64,000 nucleotides of DNA from Hypericum androsaemum (GCA_963995505.1 OZ023188.1:15761912-15825911), one strand, 5' to 3'; positions 1 to 11,030 are shown, counted from the first letter of the stretch. The notes: a model not told the origin generated them from the letters alone. Numbers and translations are program-made.

Positions 1-566
1 CAGTCCCTTTTGGTCAATCATCCAGACATTTTAGAAAAGGCTAAATGGGAATTGAACTCAAAGATTGGACCAGATCGCTTAATCGATCAATCAGACTTTC
101 CAAATTGCACTATCTCCAAAACATTATGTCCAAAAATTTTCGATTGTACCCCGTCGAACCACTTTTGGTCCCAATCTATTTGTCGCGTGATTGTACCATA
201 GGAGGATTCAGCGTTCCTTGGGGCACTGTTGTGTTGGTCAACACGTGGACTATTCATAGAGATCCGACTCTTTGGGATGACCAGGAAAATTTCAGGCCCG
301 AGAGATTTGAGAAGGCCCAGGGTGATGCCCATAATCTGATGTCATTTGGAATGGGAAGAAGGATTTGTCCTGGAATGGACCTGGCCCAAAGTGTCTTGGG
401 CTCAACTTTGGGCTCGCTGATCCAGTGTTTTGAGTGGAAAAGAACCAGTGAAACTGAAGTTGATATGTCCAAAGGAGAAGGGATGAATATGCCCAAAGCT
501 AAGCCATTGGAGGTCATATGTAAGGCACGACCAATTGTCTCTAAATTATTTCCCGAAAAGAGCTAG
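1..566 (+). pseudogene. CYP81-type P450, exon 2 remnant (frameshifted, cut by window edge)
   Basis: This is the C-terminal half of a cytochrome P450 whose 5' part lies outside the window. Frame 1 reads through the post-I-helix segment (VNHPDILEKAKWEL) to about base 95. From there frame 3 carries the rest: K-helix region, FRPERFE at about 295-315, the heme loop FGMGRRICPG at about 346-375, and the stop at 564-566. Compared with the paralogue at 38340 one C is missing near base 96, which explains the frame change. The K-helix ETLR is also degenerate (SKNFRLYP). The copy with the closest sequence, including its 3' flank, is the broken gene ending at 38812. It is almost certainly a pseudogene. 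The family assignment to CYP81 rests on overall similarity and is fairly secure; the subfamily is not. Confidence 0.85.
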
Positions 567-663
567 AGATATTTATTATGGTTAAAATAATTATATGAAA
601 ATAAGATGGTGTAACTATATGAAAATAGCTGTACGCCACTAAGAAAAATTACTCAAGTGTCTA

Positions 664-2287
664 TGTCACGCCTCAAAAATTAGGCATGTCAACCGCCACG
701 GAGTAAATATCTCTGTAAGACATTCTCTATTTCTTAAGTTCCAAAACCGGTCATAAAATCCAAATTATAATCGTCTTCACATGAAGAAGGGTCTTAAACT
801 TAAATGAAAAGAAAATATGTAATGCATGCACTTGCCTCTAACTCTAACTCCTAGTTCGTCCCCAAATTATCTGAAACAAAAGAGCATATTTTGTTGAGAT
901 TACGCAACTTATTAAGACGAACTCAAAACAAATCAAACCACATATCGATACAAGTAGAAATAGTTCATACCACATAGCCATACGAAACAACACATCAGCA
1001 CAGGACCAAAGTGAGACTCAACTCATTGCACAGCACAGACGAAACTCCATAGCTCGGTACACAAGTTTAACACATAGCACATCAACAGATGCAACTCCGG
1101 AGTTTCACATATCGAGATTCCGTGGGTAATAGTAGACACTCTCTTTTCGTTATAGAACACAGAAACGAAAGGAAGCTCTCACCAAAGGGGCATAGATATA
1201 TCCCACACTCGCATAGAGTAAAAATAATCCATACAGAACTCTACGGGCACATCAGTGTGGGGATAATCCCGACCAGTTTAGTACAGTACAGAGTCCCGAA
1301 GGACAAATTAGACAGTAACCATTCGGGCAGAATATACAGATTCAATTCAGAATACGAACACAGTAAGAAACACAGTCATGAACCTGCAGTCAGAAATTCA
1401 GATACAGAATGAATAAAACTGAACCGAACAAACAAAAAAGAACCGAAAAAAATGATATCTAAATAGAACATGAGCGAAACCATATAACATCAAACAACTA
1501 TCACCCAATTAATTCCCTAACCGATGAATCAACACTAGATCAATTTCGTCCCAAGTAATATATTCATGTAATACGGTGATCGACATTAATTCACTTCCAC
1601 TCATTTTATATATTAAGACAGTAATAGCATATCTATGGTCATCGCACTGCTTCATACAAATTCAAGCCCACTTAATGTATTTAGTACATACAATAGCCAT
1701 GAACCAGCTTTATATTAGTCGCACAGAATAAACAATAGCCATTTAATATAAAATCCATCAACACAGGCGCATCATCCAATACTTGCAAGTTGCAACACCC
1801 TAAAAAAAAATAGTAATATTCTGTAACACCCTAAAAAAATATAATAAGCACAAGTACTATTCTGTAGCAATCGGCCAACATATCAGTAACTAAATCAATT
1901 ACCGCAAGTGATGAAATAAATAAGGACAGCGGTACATAAATCGATAACTCATACTCATACGAACAGTTAGGGTTTCACATACTAGAATCAGAAAAGGCCA
2001 ATCAGTTCCATAGTAAGACGAGATTCGAACTTATCTCGTCCCCTGAGGTGTTCCAACTCTGATACCTCGTTTAATCATTATTCCTCGATATTTCCCTTGA
2101 GGTCCCTAGCATATCGAGTTGCAATATTGTCTTTGCTTCGTCCTTTGGTTCGTCCGGATTGCTTCCTCCACCTTAGCACTCGATTAACCTCATTAGGATT
2201 TTGTCTAACCCTTCTTATATAGGCAAAGCCCTAGGATTCCCTTAATTAGGGTTTGCCAAATTACGTAATGAGGCTTAGTAAATTACA
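664..2287 (-). mobile_element. 3' LTR of a Ty3/gypsy chromovirus-type element
   Basis: On the + strand the block starts TGTCACGCC and ends AAATTACA, so on the minus strand it is TG...CA. It is 1,624 bp, close to the 1,610 bp of the related solo LTR at 60264-61873, with which it shares its first 50 or so bases (through CCGCCACGGAGTAA). It is followed on the minus-strand 5' side by a purine-rich tract (GGAGGAGTGAA, complement of 2288-2299), as expected for a polypurine tract, and then by integrase/chromodomain sequence. This places it as the 3' LTR of a minus-strand element. No clean target duplication sits at its outer edge. Confidence 0.8.
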
Positions 2288-4153
2288 GTTCACTCCTCCA
2301 TGAGTTTCATAAATTCTATTTCAGTTTCCTGGTCTTTACATTCTTCCTCCCTTAAATGAAGTTTGTCCTCAAACTTAAATAAAAGAAAACTTACTTGCTT
2401 GTTCAAAAAAGGAATGGGTACGTGTCCTTCATTTTTGTCTCTAGCTCCCAGTTTGCTTCCCTTTCTGTATGGTTGTTCCATTGTACCTTGATATATCTGA
2501 TCATCCTCAGTAGTTGAGTCTTTACATTGACTATCCTCAGAGGGACTTCCTCGGAGCTGACGTCAGGTTGTAGTACAGTCAGAATTTCTCGAACCACTTG
2601 TCCTTCCCTCGTGATGTATTTTCATAGTATAGACGCGTGAAACACATTATGGATCCCGGTCAAATCGGGCGGTAAAGCTAGACGGTATGCCAATTTTTTT
2701 AACCTGTTCTATTATATCATATGGCCCAATATATCGCAGAATGAGCTTCCCCTTCACTCCAAATCTTTTAACCCCCTAGTGGGTGACACCTTTAGGAATA
2801 CGTGATCTCCTACTTTAAATTCCATCTCTCTTTTGTGGCTGTGAATTTTTTTCTATCGATCTTGTGTCACCTGAATTCTCCCACAGATTACCGATACCTT
2901 GTTACGGACCGGCATCATCCCCTTCACTCCAAATTGTTTGACATTCCAAGTATTCTTTTCTCACCCACTTTGTTCTAGCTAATTAGAGACAAACATTTTC
3001 ATCCATATACTTGCGTGAAAGTTGTTAATGTATGTAAACTTTATAAAGGGAAGATGACTCTCCCAATTGCCCCCAAAACTCAATACGCAGGCCTGTGACA
3101 TGTCCTCTAAAGTCTATATAGTCTGCTCGGACTGTCCTTCTGATTGTGATTTCCTGAATTGTAACTTTGGTCCTATTGATTCTTGAAGGCTCTTCTAGAA
3201 CTTTGACAAGAATCTGGTGTCTCGATCGGAGGTAATACTCACTGAAATCCCATGCAATCGTACCACTTTTCTTATGCAGATTCCTGCCATTTATTCCATG
3301 GACATTCCCGTCTTGTATGCCAAAAAGTGGGCTCCTTTAGTTAGTAGATCCACCACAACCCACAAAACATATTTTTCATGTACACTCCTCAGGAGCCCGG
3401 TCGCAAAATCTATAGTGATTTTCTCTCATTTCTATTCTAAAATATCGAGTTGTTGTAGAGGTCCACCCAGTCATTTATGTTCCGCATTGGCCAACTGACA
3501 TAACTATTAATGTAATCTACTTTTATTATTTTATTTTATTTTAATTTGTGACCACCAATTTTTTTTTATGTGTGGAGATCCTCGTGTATTTTAGTTCCCC
3601 CTAGATGAGAGGCGTAACAGGCGGTATGAGCCTCTTCAAGTAACTTATTCTTTAACTCCTTGGCAGCTGAATCACGAAGTCTATAATAAAAGTATAGGTA
3701 TCAGGGCCTGATATGGAAATCCTTGATTAACTCTCCATGTTCAACCTGACGACAAAGGGTGGAGCGGGTGACATCTTTTAGCTATCCTTCTCCCAATAAT
3801 GTCTGTAAGGTGGCTCCACTACCAAGCTTGCTATTAACCCAATGGAAGGCCCATTGTCATCTATTCCCAAATTCTTAGATTCCTTTAGTAGCTTATCTTG
3901 TTCTGTTGTATCGTAGGTAACTGACTAAGAACTATTTCTACTCAAAGCATCCGCTACCACGATAGTGTTACCTGGATGGTAATGTATCCCAATATCATAA
4001 TCATTGATTAGAACCAACCAATATCGTTATCTCGTGTTCAGTTCCTTCTGCATGAAAATATACTCAAGGCTATTAGGGTTAGGGTATATTTCACATTGCA
4101 CACCATATAAGTAGTGCCTCCGCTAATCGCCGATAGTACCTTGTCATTCTAAT
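2288..4153 (-). pseudogene. Chromovirus pol remnant (RNase H, integrase, chromodomain)
   Basis: Minus-strand remains of a Ty3/gypsy polyprotein, full of stops. At 2403-2597 an ORF ends in a chromodomain-like tail with VKVQWNNHTEREANWELE and then YPFLF, typical of the integrase C-terminus of plant Tekay/Del-type chromoviruses. At about 3950-4130 RNase H sequence is readable (IFMQKELNTR, then DYDIGIHYHPGNTIVVADAL). The order RNase H, integrase, chromodomain, LTR on the minus strand is correct for a gypsy element. Reverse transcriptase, protease, gag and the 5' LTR are missing; the remnant stops exactly where the Cassandra element starts at 4154. Confidence 0.8.
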
Positions 4154-4246
4154 TGTAATGTCCCGTGATCTGACCGACAGTCTCCACAGACCAACACTGG
4201 TCTTTTCCAGTGTGTTTTGTCCTCGCTCACACGTATCCTAGAAAAT

Positions 4247-4312
4247 ACTTCCCAGGAGGTCACCCATCCTGATCCTACTCACGGCAAAATGCATTTAATC
4301 TTGGAGTTTTCT
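4247..4312 (-). other. 5S rRNA-derived segment in left Cassandra LTR
   Basis: The complement reads as a diverged 5S rRNA internal region. The conserved GATGGGTGACCTCCTGGGAA block (RNA polymerase III C-box area) is intact apart from a few changes around it. The upstream A-box portion corresponding to AAGTTAAGCGTGC is decayed. It is not a functional 5S gene: only about 65 bp align and the 5' third is not recognisable. Confidence 0.8.
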
Positions 4313-4598
4313 TAAGATGTGTGCCAGATAAGAAGGTGCACCTTGATAATATTGATAGTACCAATCAAATTACTTAAGACTTTTTAGAATTGGGGTATCA
4401 CATTCACCCCTCCTTAAATACGCGACGTCCTCGTCGCGCCAGTCAGAACAATCCAGAACACAGAACAGAGAACAATCTCAGAATCTTTTTTGCTCTGATA
4501 CCAAATGTAACGCCCCGTGATCCGACCGACTATCTCCACAGAACAACACAAGTCTTTTCCAGCGTATTTTGTCCTCACTCACAAGCACCCCGAAAAAT

Positions 4599-4664
4599 AC
4601 TTCCCAGGAGGTCACCCATCCGGATCCTACTCCCGGCCAAACACATTTATTCTTAGAGTTCTCT
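4599..4664 (-). other. 5S rRNA-derived segment in right Cassandra LTR
   Basis: Same 5S-like block as in the other LTR. The complement has AGAACTCTAAGAATAAATG (decayed A-box region), then GGGAGTAGGATCCGGATGGG and TGACCTCCTGGGAAG. In this orientation the element is transcribed on the minus strand, so this copy lies in the 5' LTR and could in principle carry the internal Pol III promoter. Confidence 0.8.
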
Positions 4665-5884
4665 CAAGATGTGTGCCAGAAAAAAAGGTACACCTTGATG
4701 ATATGGATAATACCAATCAAATCACTTAAGACTTTTCAAAATTGGGGTATCACAGTGTCTGTCCTGTGTGCATAAATATTTCACTGATGCTATAAATAAA
4801 ATCTATTATTGGTGTTGGTTGATTTTAAGTCTGTCCTTTTATTTCATATTGTGTTGCATCTATTCTCACGAGACCAATTCACAATATGTATCTGTTGAGG
4901 TACAAAAATAATCTCGATATTGTCAACATATTTTAAGGTATCCGGTGTGATCTCAAAGTGACCGGGTGACCGGTGATCAATGTAGTCTCAAAGTGACCGA
5001 TGGCCGGTATAGTCTCAAAGCGATCACTTTTGGTTTTGAGTTGGAAGAGATTGTCGATGGTCTCCCCTCTATTGAGTCCAACGATGGTCTTACTTGGTCA
5101 AAACCAGTAACGATAGACCGCTTTGTTGTGTTATCCTTGGTTCACTTCGGCTTATCTTGGATGACGATGTCTTTCCGTGGTAAATTAGCCGTTACTTTGG
5201 ACTCGTAGGTTGGAATAAGGAGATTCTTTTGGCTATAGAAAGGCAAGACATACATATACAACTTCGTTTTAAAGAGCCTTACCTAATTCAGGTCAGAAGT
5301 GGGTCTAAACAAAGCGTCAATTCCCGGTGTTATCTTGCTCGATGAGTTCTGACAGACTTTGGTAGATCAGCGGTAAATTTTGACTCGGAAATCGGATTGA
5401 GCTGATTCTTTCGGATATGGAAAGGCAAGACAAAGATCTACAACTTTGTAGTTTACAACTTTTTCTGATTCGAAGCGAAAGGTAGTCAAAAGTCTACTTC
5501 AAACTGATCCCACTTTAGACCGGTTCGGTCTGCTTCCCGCTTTGGTCTGCTTCCCGCTTCCAAGACCAAGGCGGGAGCCCGGTTCCGTCCGCTTCCCACC
5601 CACCTGGGTGACACTCTTTGGTAAAATGCTCATAACTTTCTATCCGAAGTTTGGATTGAGACGATTCAAGTTATTGTGTGACCAAAACATAGATCTATGA
5701 CTTTGTAGTTTGTGATGTCTTCGGATTCGGGGTGAAAGCAGGTCAAAAATGTAGGTCAAGGCAGGAGAACGCTTTAGTCCTTAAGGCAGGAACCCGGACG
5801 TACGCTTTGACCTACAAGGCGGGGGCTTGGATGGTCACTTTGACCTTTGAGGCAGGAGCCCGGTTGGACGCCTTCGCCCTCGAA

Positions 5885-6023
5885 GTAGGATTTCCAGGTT
5901 GGACACTTTGGTTTGTGAAGTCGATATGTCCGGGTTGGGCACTTCAGTTTGTGAGGTCGATATGTCCAGGTTGGGCACTTCGGTCCATAAGGTCGATATG
6001 TCTGGGTTGAACACTTCGGTCCG
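5885..6023 (+). repeat. Tandem repeat of about 35 bp, four diverged units
   Basis: Four successive units built on GTCGATATGTCCGGGTTGGG followed by CACTTCGGTTTGTGA lie inside the solo LTR. The other LTR copies (near 24360-24430 and 29330-29400, reversed) carry fewer units, so the array varies in length between family members. Confidence 0.75.
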
Positions 6024-6962
6024 TGAGTCAACGGCGGAAAGCCTAAGGCGAGAAGCCGAGCGAGAGGCCAAAGGCAGGAAGCCTAAGGCGAGATGCCTAA
6101 GGTGAGAAGCCAACTTGGGGGCATTGTTGAAGTATAAAATTGGTGCTTCGGGTTGTACCCGCTTATTTCCAGGTTCGCGTTGAGTAACCCGTGTTTGGGT
6201 TGATTGGACCGCTCGGTCCACTTCAAGGCGGAAGGAGGGATATCGCCTTGTTGGTGCGAGCGGATGGATGGTCCCAGTTTGGGGACTCGGGCGGTAGGCA
6301 CATACCGCCTATGGGCCTGGGGGCGGAAGGATGGAGCTCAGTCCACTTCAAGGCGGGAGGCGGTATACCGCCTTGTTGGTGCGAGCGGGTGGATGGCCCC
6401 GGTTTGGGAATCCGAGCGGTAGGCACATACCGCCTAGGGGCCTGCGGGCGGAAGGCTAGCCCGCCTAGAGAGTCCGGGCGGTAAGGTAAGCCTATTTTAG
6501 GCGCTCGGCGGCTTGGAAGCAATAGGCTGTAGGTACCGCCTTGTGTTTGAGATAAGAGAGAGAAGGTTCCAGTCGTGGAGGTCATCTTGGGCTTCAAGGC
6601 GAGAAGCCCTTTTGGTCCGTGTAGGCAGGAGGTTTGGGCTATTTGGAGTTTGTTTTGGCCCTAAAGCGGAAAGTTGTTTGGGCGATGACGGGCTTAGGGC
6701 GAGTTTTTACGTGGAAGGTTCGAGATGGTCAAGGCGGCTTATAGTTTCCTAAGTAAAGCCGGGATTTCTGAGATTTCAATAAGATTTTGGGACACCGTTG
6801 CTTGGTCAGCACGACCGACATATTTCTAATCGGAGACGAGATCTGTTCATATGAGGAAGACGGTTTATATTTTCCTATTCCAAGCCGGGTTGATTTGGAA
6901 ACGAAATATTCACTCGGGACGGAATTTCTTGCGTGGGAAGAATGGAGCTAGGTCAGGACATG

Positions 6963-6972
6963 CTATATAAAG
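6963..6972 (+). promoter_or_regulatory. LTR TATA box
   Basis: CTATATAAAG lies about 185 bp before the 3' end of the solo LTR. The same position in the other family copies (near 23514 and 28436, reversed) also has the motif, consistent with the LTR's own promoter directing transcription on the + strand here. Confidence 0.6.
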
Positions 6973-7363
6973 GGAACTCGGGTACCGGAGAAGGACAGCA
7001 CCAACACAACACAACTATACTTTATTTATCTTGTTGCTTTTCCTTTCCGTAGCCTATCGTAGCCTGTAGCCTAGCTCTAGCTTTAGTTCTAGTATGGACC
7101 GACCTTGGGACGACCACTCTGGATCCGTCTCAGGTTCTTGTTCTCTTTTCCTCGCAACAGTATCATTGTACAATAAATAAGACTCTACCTGTTTAAAATT
7201 TTAATTTGGTTATTGAGATTATTGCATAATACTGGAGCTGGTTCGATTAAAGGGCTATTAACGATCCCTGTTTTGCAGAATATGAGCAAAGGAAACTTCA
7301 AGTACTTTCTTCTTGGTCGATTTCAAGTACTTTGCAACTACATGATATACTAACTATGCGAAC

Positions 7364-8144
7364 TAGGGCTGAGCAAACGCACCGGACCGGACCGAACTGG
7401 GACCGGACCGGAAAAACCGAAACCGAAAAATAAGCTAAAAGGAGAACCGAACTGGACTGGATTTACCACCAAACCGAACTGGAAACCGGACCGTAGTTCC
7501 GGTTTAAACTGGACCGGACCAAAAAAACCGAAGATGACCGAAGATGAACGAAACGTAACCCTTAATTTAAACCCGAACCAAATGATCCCCATGCCTAAAT
7601 TTCTAATTTAAATCCAAACCAAACGATCTCCATGCTTAAATCTTTAATAAAAAAAATAATATAAAAAACTCCAAATTTTGAAACCCTAATCTATTTTCAA
7701 AATTTAGAATACTCAAATTCTGTATGCAGGTGGCCTCGGAGGCGTGGTGGCGTCGGAGGTGGTCGGCGGTGGCTGGTGTCGGAGGCGGTCGGTGGTGGTC
7801 TCCTCTCTGCCCTCTGGTGTGGTCGTGTGAGTGTCGTGTTTGGTTTTTTGGAGAGTGAGGAGAGGACTGAGGAGATAGGAGGGTGACAGAGAGAGAGAGA
7901 AGTGCGACCCTCTTTCGGGAGAGAGAAGAGGAAGTATTATATAGGTGGCAAATTTCCAGTTCGGTCCGGGTCTTTCCAGTTCTGTGCAAAAAAACCCGGA
8001 CCCGGATCGGAAACCGGATTTTACACATCTGTTGAACCGGACTGGACCGTTTTAAAGTTTAGTCCGGTCTGGTCCAATTTTTTCGGTCCAGTTTGGTTCG
8101 GCTTGGTTCGGTTTGACAGTTTTCGATTTTTTTGCTCACCCCTA
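7364..8144. mobile_element. Non-autonomous hAT transposon (8-bp TSD ATGCGAAC)
   Basis: A 781-bp element with short terminal inverted repeats TAGGGCTGAGCAAA and TTTGCTCACCCCTA. It is flanked by perfect 8-bp duplications ATGCGAAC at 7356-7363 and 8145-8152, the size expected for hAT. The subterminal regions hold many short inverted motifs of the type GGACCGGACCGAAC (left, 7380-7520) and their complements (right, 8020-8120). No transposase is encoded, so it must be mobilised in trans. Confidence 0.92.
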
Positions 8145-8356
8145 ATGCGAACTTCAGAACTTCGAATAAATTTTGTTTCAGAACAAGTATTGGAATTTAA
8201 TTTCGTATAATGTACGAAATATTAAGTATATAAAAAATTAATATACCTATCTCAGCTCAATTCTGACAGGAACTTGATTAGATGTTTCAAGAAAAAAGAG
8301 AGATGGAATGCGCACGTAACTTTTCTCTTAAAGCAACATGTACAATGCGTACTCAG

Positions 8357-8364
8357 TGACGTCA
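8357..8364. promoter_or_regulatory. Palindromic TGACGTCA bZIP/TGA-type motif upstream of the first intact P450
   Basis: TGACGTCA lies about 400 bp upstream of the ATG at 8766. The same motif in the same context (ACTCAG before it) is at 42018-42025 upstream of the second intact gene. At the third gene (55343-55350) it is changed to TGACGTCG. TGACG motifs are known binding sites for TGA/bZIP factors; a role here is inference. Confidence 0.5.
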
Positions 8365-8678
8365 TATTATAAGCACTGTGGATGAAACTGATCTTCACTC
8401 TTGTGGCTTCGGATAGATGTCAACCTCTCTTATCTCTTTTTCCTTTGTCTTCTCCTATGATACCGAATCCAACTCTCTTTCGAAAATCTCATAGAAATGA
8501 TGCCACGTTATTAGATCGATTAATTAAAATTGAGTTAATTATATGACCTTTAAAAAATTATAAAATTTTTTAAACAAATATTTAATACTAATACATTTTT
8601 AAGATATCGAACTCGAAATCTATCTGAACTAAAACAACGTCTTAATGTAAAGTGGCCACTACTTGTACCTTGTTTGTG

Positions 8679-8686
8679 TATAAATA
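8679..8686 (+). promoter_or_regulatory. TATA box of the first intact P450
   Basis: TATAAATA sits 87 bp upstream of the ATG at 8766 and is kept at the same position at the third gene (55665-55672). Open frame extends upstream of the TATA box, but that stretch cannot be transcribed from this promoter, which supports the ATG at 8766 as the true start. Confidence 0.7.
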
Positions 8687-8765
8687 TCCAATCATCCGTC
8701 ACCGAAACATCCAAATCAAATTCAAAGCACATACCAAATTTGCAACACAAAGATCGGCCATCGCA

Positions 8766-10498
8766 ATGGAAGCAAATAATGCTATTTCCCTAGAGCTCCT
8801 TTTGTCCATTGTCTCCCTAATCCTGGCTTATTACCTAATCTACAAGCCAAGAAAGAACCAAGCCAGAACCTACAAGCTTCCCCCGAGCCCACCCTCCTCG
8901 CTCCCAATCCTAGGCCACTACCACCTCGTCTCGAAAACTTCCGTCCCGCCCCACCACATCATCAACGACCTCTCTCAGAAGTACGGCCCCATATTCTCCC
9001 TCCGGATCGGAACCCGGAGGATGGTCGTCGTGTCTTCCCCGTCCATAGTCCAGGAATGCTTCACCAAAAACGACATCGTGTTCGCCAACCGTCCGCCGTT
9101 CATGGCGGGCAAGCACATGGGGTACGATAACTCCACCATCATCCATGCCCCCTACGGAGACCACTGGCGGAACCTACGCCGCATTGGGGCCATCGAGGTG
9201 TTCTCCGCCCACCGCGTCAACGCCTTTCGAAGTATCCGGAAGGACGAGATTAAGAGGCTCGCTGTAAGAATCTCGCGCGACAATAACACTGACGGAAATA
9301 ATTCTTACAAGCAAGTGGACCTCAAGACAGCCATCCGGGACCTGTCGTTCAACATCGTGACGAGGATGATCTGTGGGAAGAGGTATCACGGGGAGGAGGA
9401 CGAGGTTCCAGAAGGGAAGGTGTTTAGGGAAAAGTTAAAGGAGGTTATTTCGTTTGGTGGTGTGTTTAACCCGGGGGACATGTTCCCTGTTTGGAGCTTT
9501 GTGGCCGGCGTCGAGAGGAGGTTTATTAAGCTCTCCAAGTGGTTCGATGGCTTCTTCCAAGGGATAATCGATGAGTACAAGAGGAAGCTCAAGGAGGGTT
9601 TAAAGAACGAGAGCTTCATCGTTGACCACCTTCTCTCGTTGCAGGAGTCGCAACCTGATTATTACACAGACGAGTTTATTAAAGGCTTCATCATGGTACA
9701 TGGTTCATTACACTCAAGTCGCCGCTTTATTTTCCGACCAGTCGAAATTTTTTTAGAGGGCGGTTTTCTCAACGGAAATTACAAATCCTCTTTGATAAAT
9801 AATTGTATAAAACGAATTACACTAATGTGGCCACTTTATTTTTCCACCACTCATTTGTGGTTAATGTTTTTTCTCAGGTGATGCTGTTTGCTGGAACAGA
9901 GACATCATCTGTGACATTAGAATGGGCAATGTCCAACCTCCTCAACCACCCAGAAATATTGGACAAGGCTAAAGATGAGATAGATAAGCAAATCGGGCAA
10001 GAGCACTTGGTGGATGAGGTGGACCTGCCCAAACTATCTTATCTCCACAACATCATCACTGAGACCCTCCGGTTACATCCGGCAGCCCCGCTACTAGTTC
10101 CACACTTGGCATCAGATGACTGTCAAGTGGCAGGGTATGACATTCCGCGCGACACGATCTTACTAGTTAACGCGTGGGCCATACACCGGGATCCAGCCCT
10201 GTGGGATGACCCCACTGCTTTCAGGCCCGAGAGGTTCGAGAAGGGAGAGGCCGAGGCCCATAAGCTGATGCCATTTGGGCTGGGACGGAGGGCGTGTCCT
10301 GGATCAGGCATGGCTCAGCGTGTAGTGAGCGTGACTCTGGCGTCACTGATCCAAAGTTTTGATTGGAAAAGAGTAACCGAGGCGGGAGTTAACATGAATG
10401 AAACAAGAGCAGGCGTTACCGTTCATATAGTCAACTCGCTACAAGCCTTGGCCAAACCACGTCTCATTGCTAAGATGATTTTGGAATGTGATGCTTAA
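8766..10498 (+). CDS. Cytochrome P450, CYP81-like (intact, two exons)
   Basis: Exon 1 8766-9695, intron 9696-9877 (GT...AG, phase 0), exon 2 9878-10498; 516 aa, normal for the family. It begins MEANNAIS with an N-terminal membrane anchor (about residues 8-27) and basic KPRKNQ, then the proline-rich hinge [13 protein letters not shown]. Other motifs are the C-helix WRNLRR, the I-helix AGTETS (315-320), the K-helix ETLR (372-375), PERF (427-430) and the heme loop [10 protein letters not shown] with Cys450. It should be an ER-anchored monooxygenase that uses electrons from cytochrome P450 reductase. CYP81 members hydroxylate or form methylenedioxy bridges on phenylpropanoids, (iso)flavonoids, lignans, and also metabolise glucosinolates and herbicides; the substrate here cannot be told. 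Start chosen from the TATA position and by comparison with two paralogues. Confidence 0.92.
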
Positions 10499-11030
10499 AT
10501 AAATTGGTAGTTTTATGTTGCAAAGTGCTAAGGGGGTCATTTGTTGTGTCCATTTTTTTCTGAAAAATTTTTCTATGATGTGTTACTGTGTGCTACTCGG
10601 GCGGGTTGGGTTCATTAGTGTAATATTATGTATATCCATGGGAATAAAACTTTTAATGTTTCAAACTGTTATAATTCGTCTTTGAAACAGTTGCAAGTTT
10701 GTCCGCGGATAAACTTTGAGCATAATTTCTCCTTACATTTTATTAAATTTTTTTTAGTGCGGGCCTGGGCTTCTTCAGTAAGGGATTGGCGGATTTCTGC
10801 TTCTTCGGTGCGGGCTGGGCTTCAATTTACTCGAAGTTGCATGCTCTGCTTGGATCGAACAGCCTGGAAAAAAAATGCGTCGTCAGACAATTTTTTTAAA
10901 TGAAAAAGATATTATTTTATATTTATATTGAATTTATGCTAGTACATTCACGTTTAGTCTCAACTCATAGTCATAACTCAAAATTTTGCAGTCCATTAAC
11001 AATGACTGCCTTTTTGTCAATGTTTAAGAC
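10499..11030. other. 3' flank of the first intact P450
   Basis: No gene. The segment resembles the 3' flank of the second intact gene: GTGCGGGCCTGGGCTTCTTC near 10758 matches about 45434, and AGCCTGGAAA occurs in all three flanks. It is part of the duplicated P450 unit. Relative to this copy, the 45 kb copy carries an inserted Pack-MULE. Confidence 0.6.

Larger units (their letters stand above)
4154..4754 (-). mobile_element. Cassandra-type TRIM (two 249-bp LTRs carrying 5S rRNA-like sequence)
   Basis: Two direct repeats of exactly 249 bp each, 4154-4402 and 4506-4754, run from TGTAA to ATCACA on the + strand. Between them is only 103 bp. It holds GCTCTGATACCA (complement of the TGGTATCAGAGC initiator-Met primer site) next to the right LTR and CCCCTCCTT (complement of a polypurine tract) next to the left LTR, so the element is oriented on the minus strand. 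Both LTRs contain the complement of a 5S rRNA segment (GGATGGGTGACCTCCTGGGA), the hallmark of Cassandra. It encodes no protein; Cassandra elements depend on proteins from other retrotransposons. The five bases flanking each side (CTAAT and GTGTC) do not match, so the insertion has been altered. Confidence 0.9.
4893..7159 (+). mobile_element. Solo LTR of a Tat-type Ty3/gypsy family (TSD GTATC)
   Basis: A 2,267-bp block from TGTTGAGGTAC to CCTCGCAACA, flanked by perfect 5-bp duplications GTATC at 4888-4892 and 7160-7164. It matches both LTRs of the element at 23321-29593, which is in the opposite orientation. No internal sequence remains, so this is a solo LTR left by LTR-LTR recombination. It holds a TATA box (CTATATAAAG at 6963-6972), short tandem repeats around 5885-6023, and a GC-rich part rich in GGCGGTA/TACCGCC at about 6220-6560. 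Several open frames inside it are repeat-derived and not genes. Confidence 0.93.

Noticed and set aside
4247..4664. True 5S rRNA genes
   Set aside because: Only partial, diverged 5S similarity within LTRs of a TRIM; no 120-bp gene or tandem 5S spacer.
5732..6752. Several overlapping frames of 60-130 codons on both strands
   Set aside because: They fall in tandem GC-rich repeats of a solo LTR and are found in all frames. No domain and no conservation of frame among LTR copies.
7636..8028. A minus-strand 130-codon frame in the hAT element
   Set aside because: It crosses subterminal repeats and poly-purine tracts, has no transposase motif, and is not conserved in any copy seen here.
8652..8765. 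Upstream extension of the first intact P450 (ATTCTLFVYKYP...), also at 42315 and 55638
   Set aside because: It begins with GTG, lies across and upstream of the TATA box, and is not a plausible plant start. The MEANN start fits the promoter and the family's N-terminal anchor.
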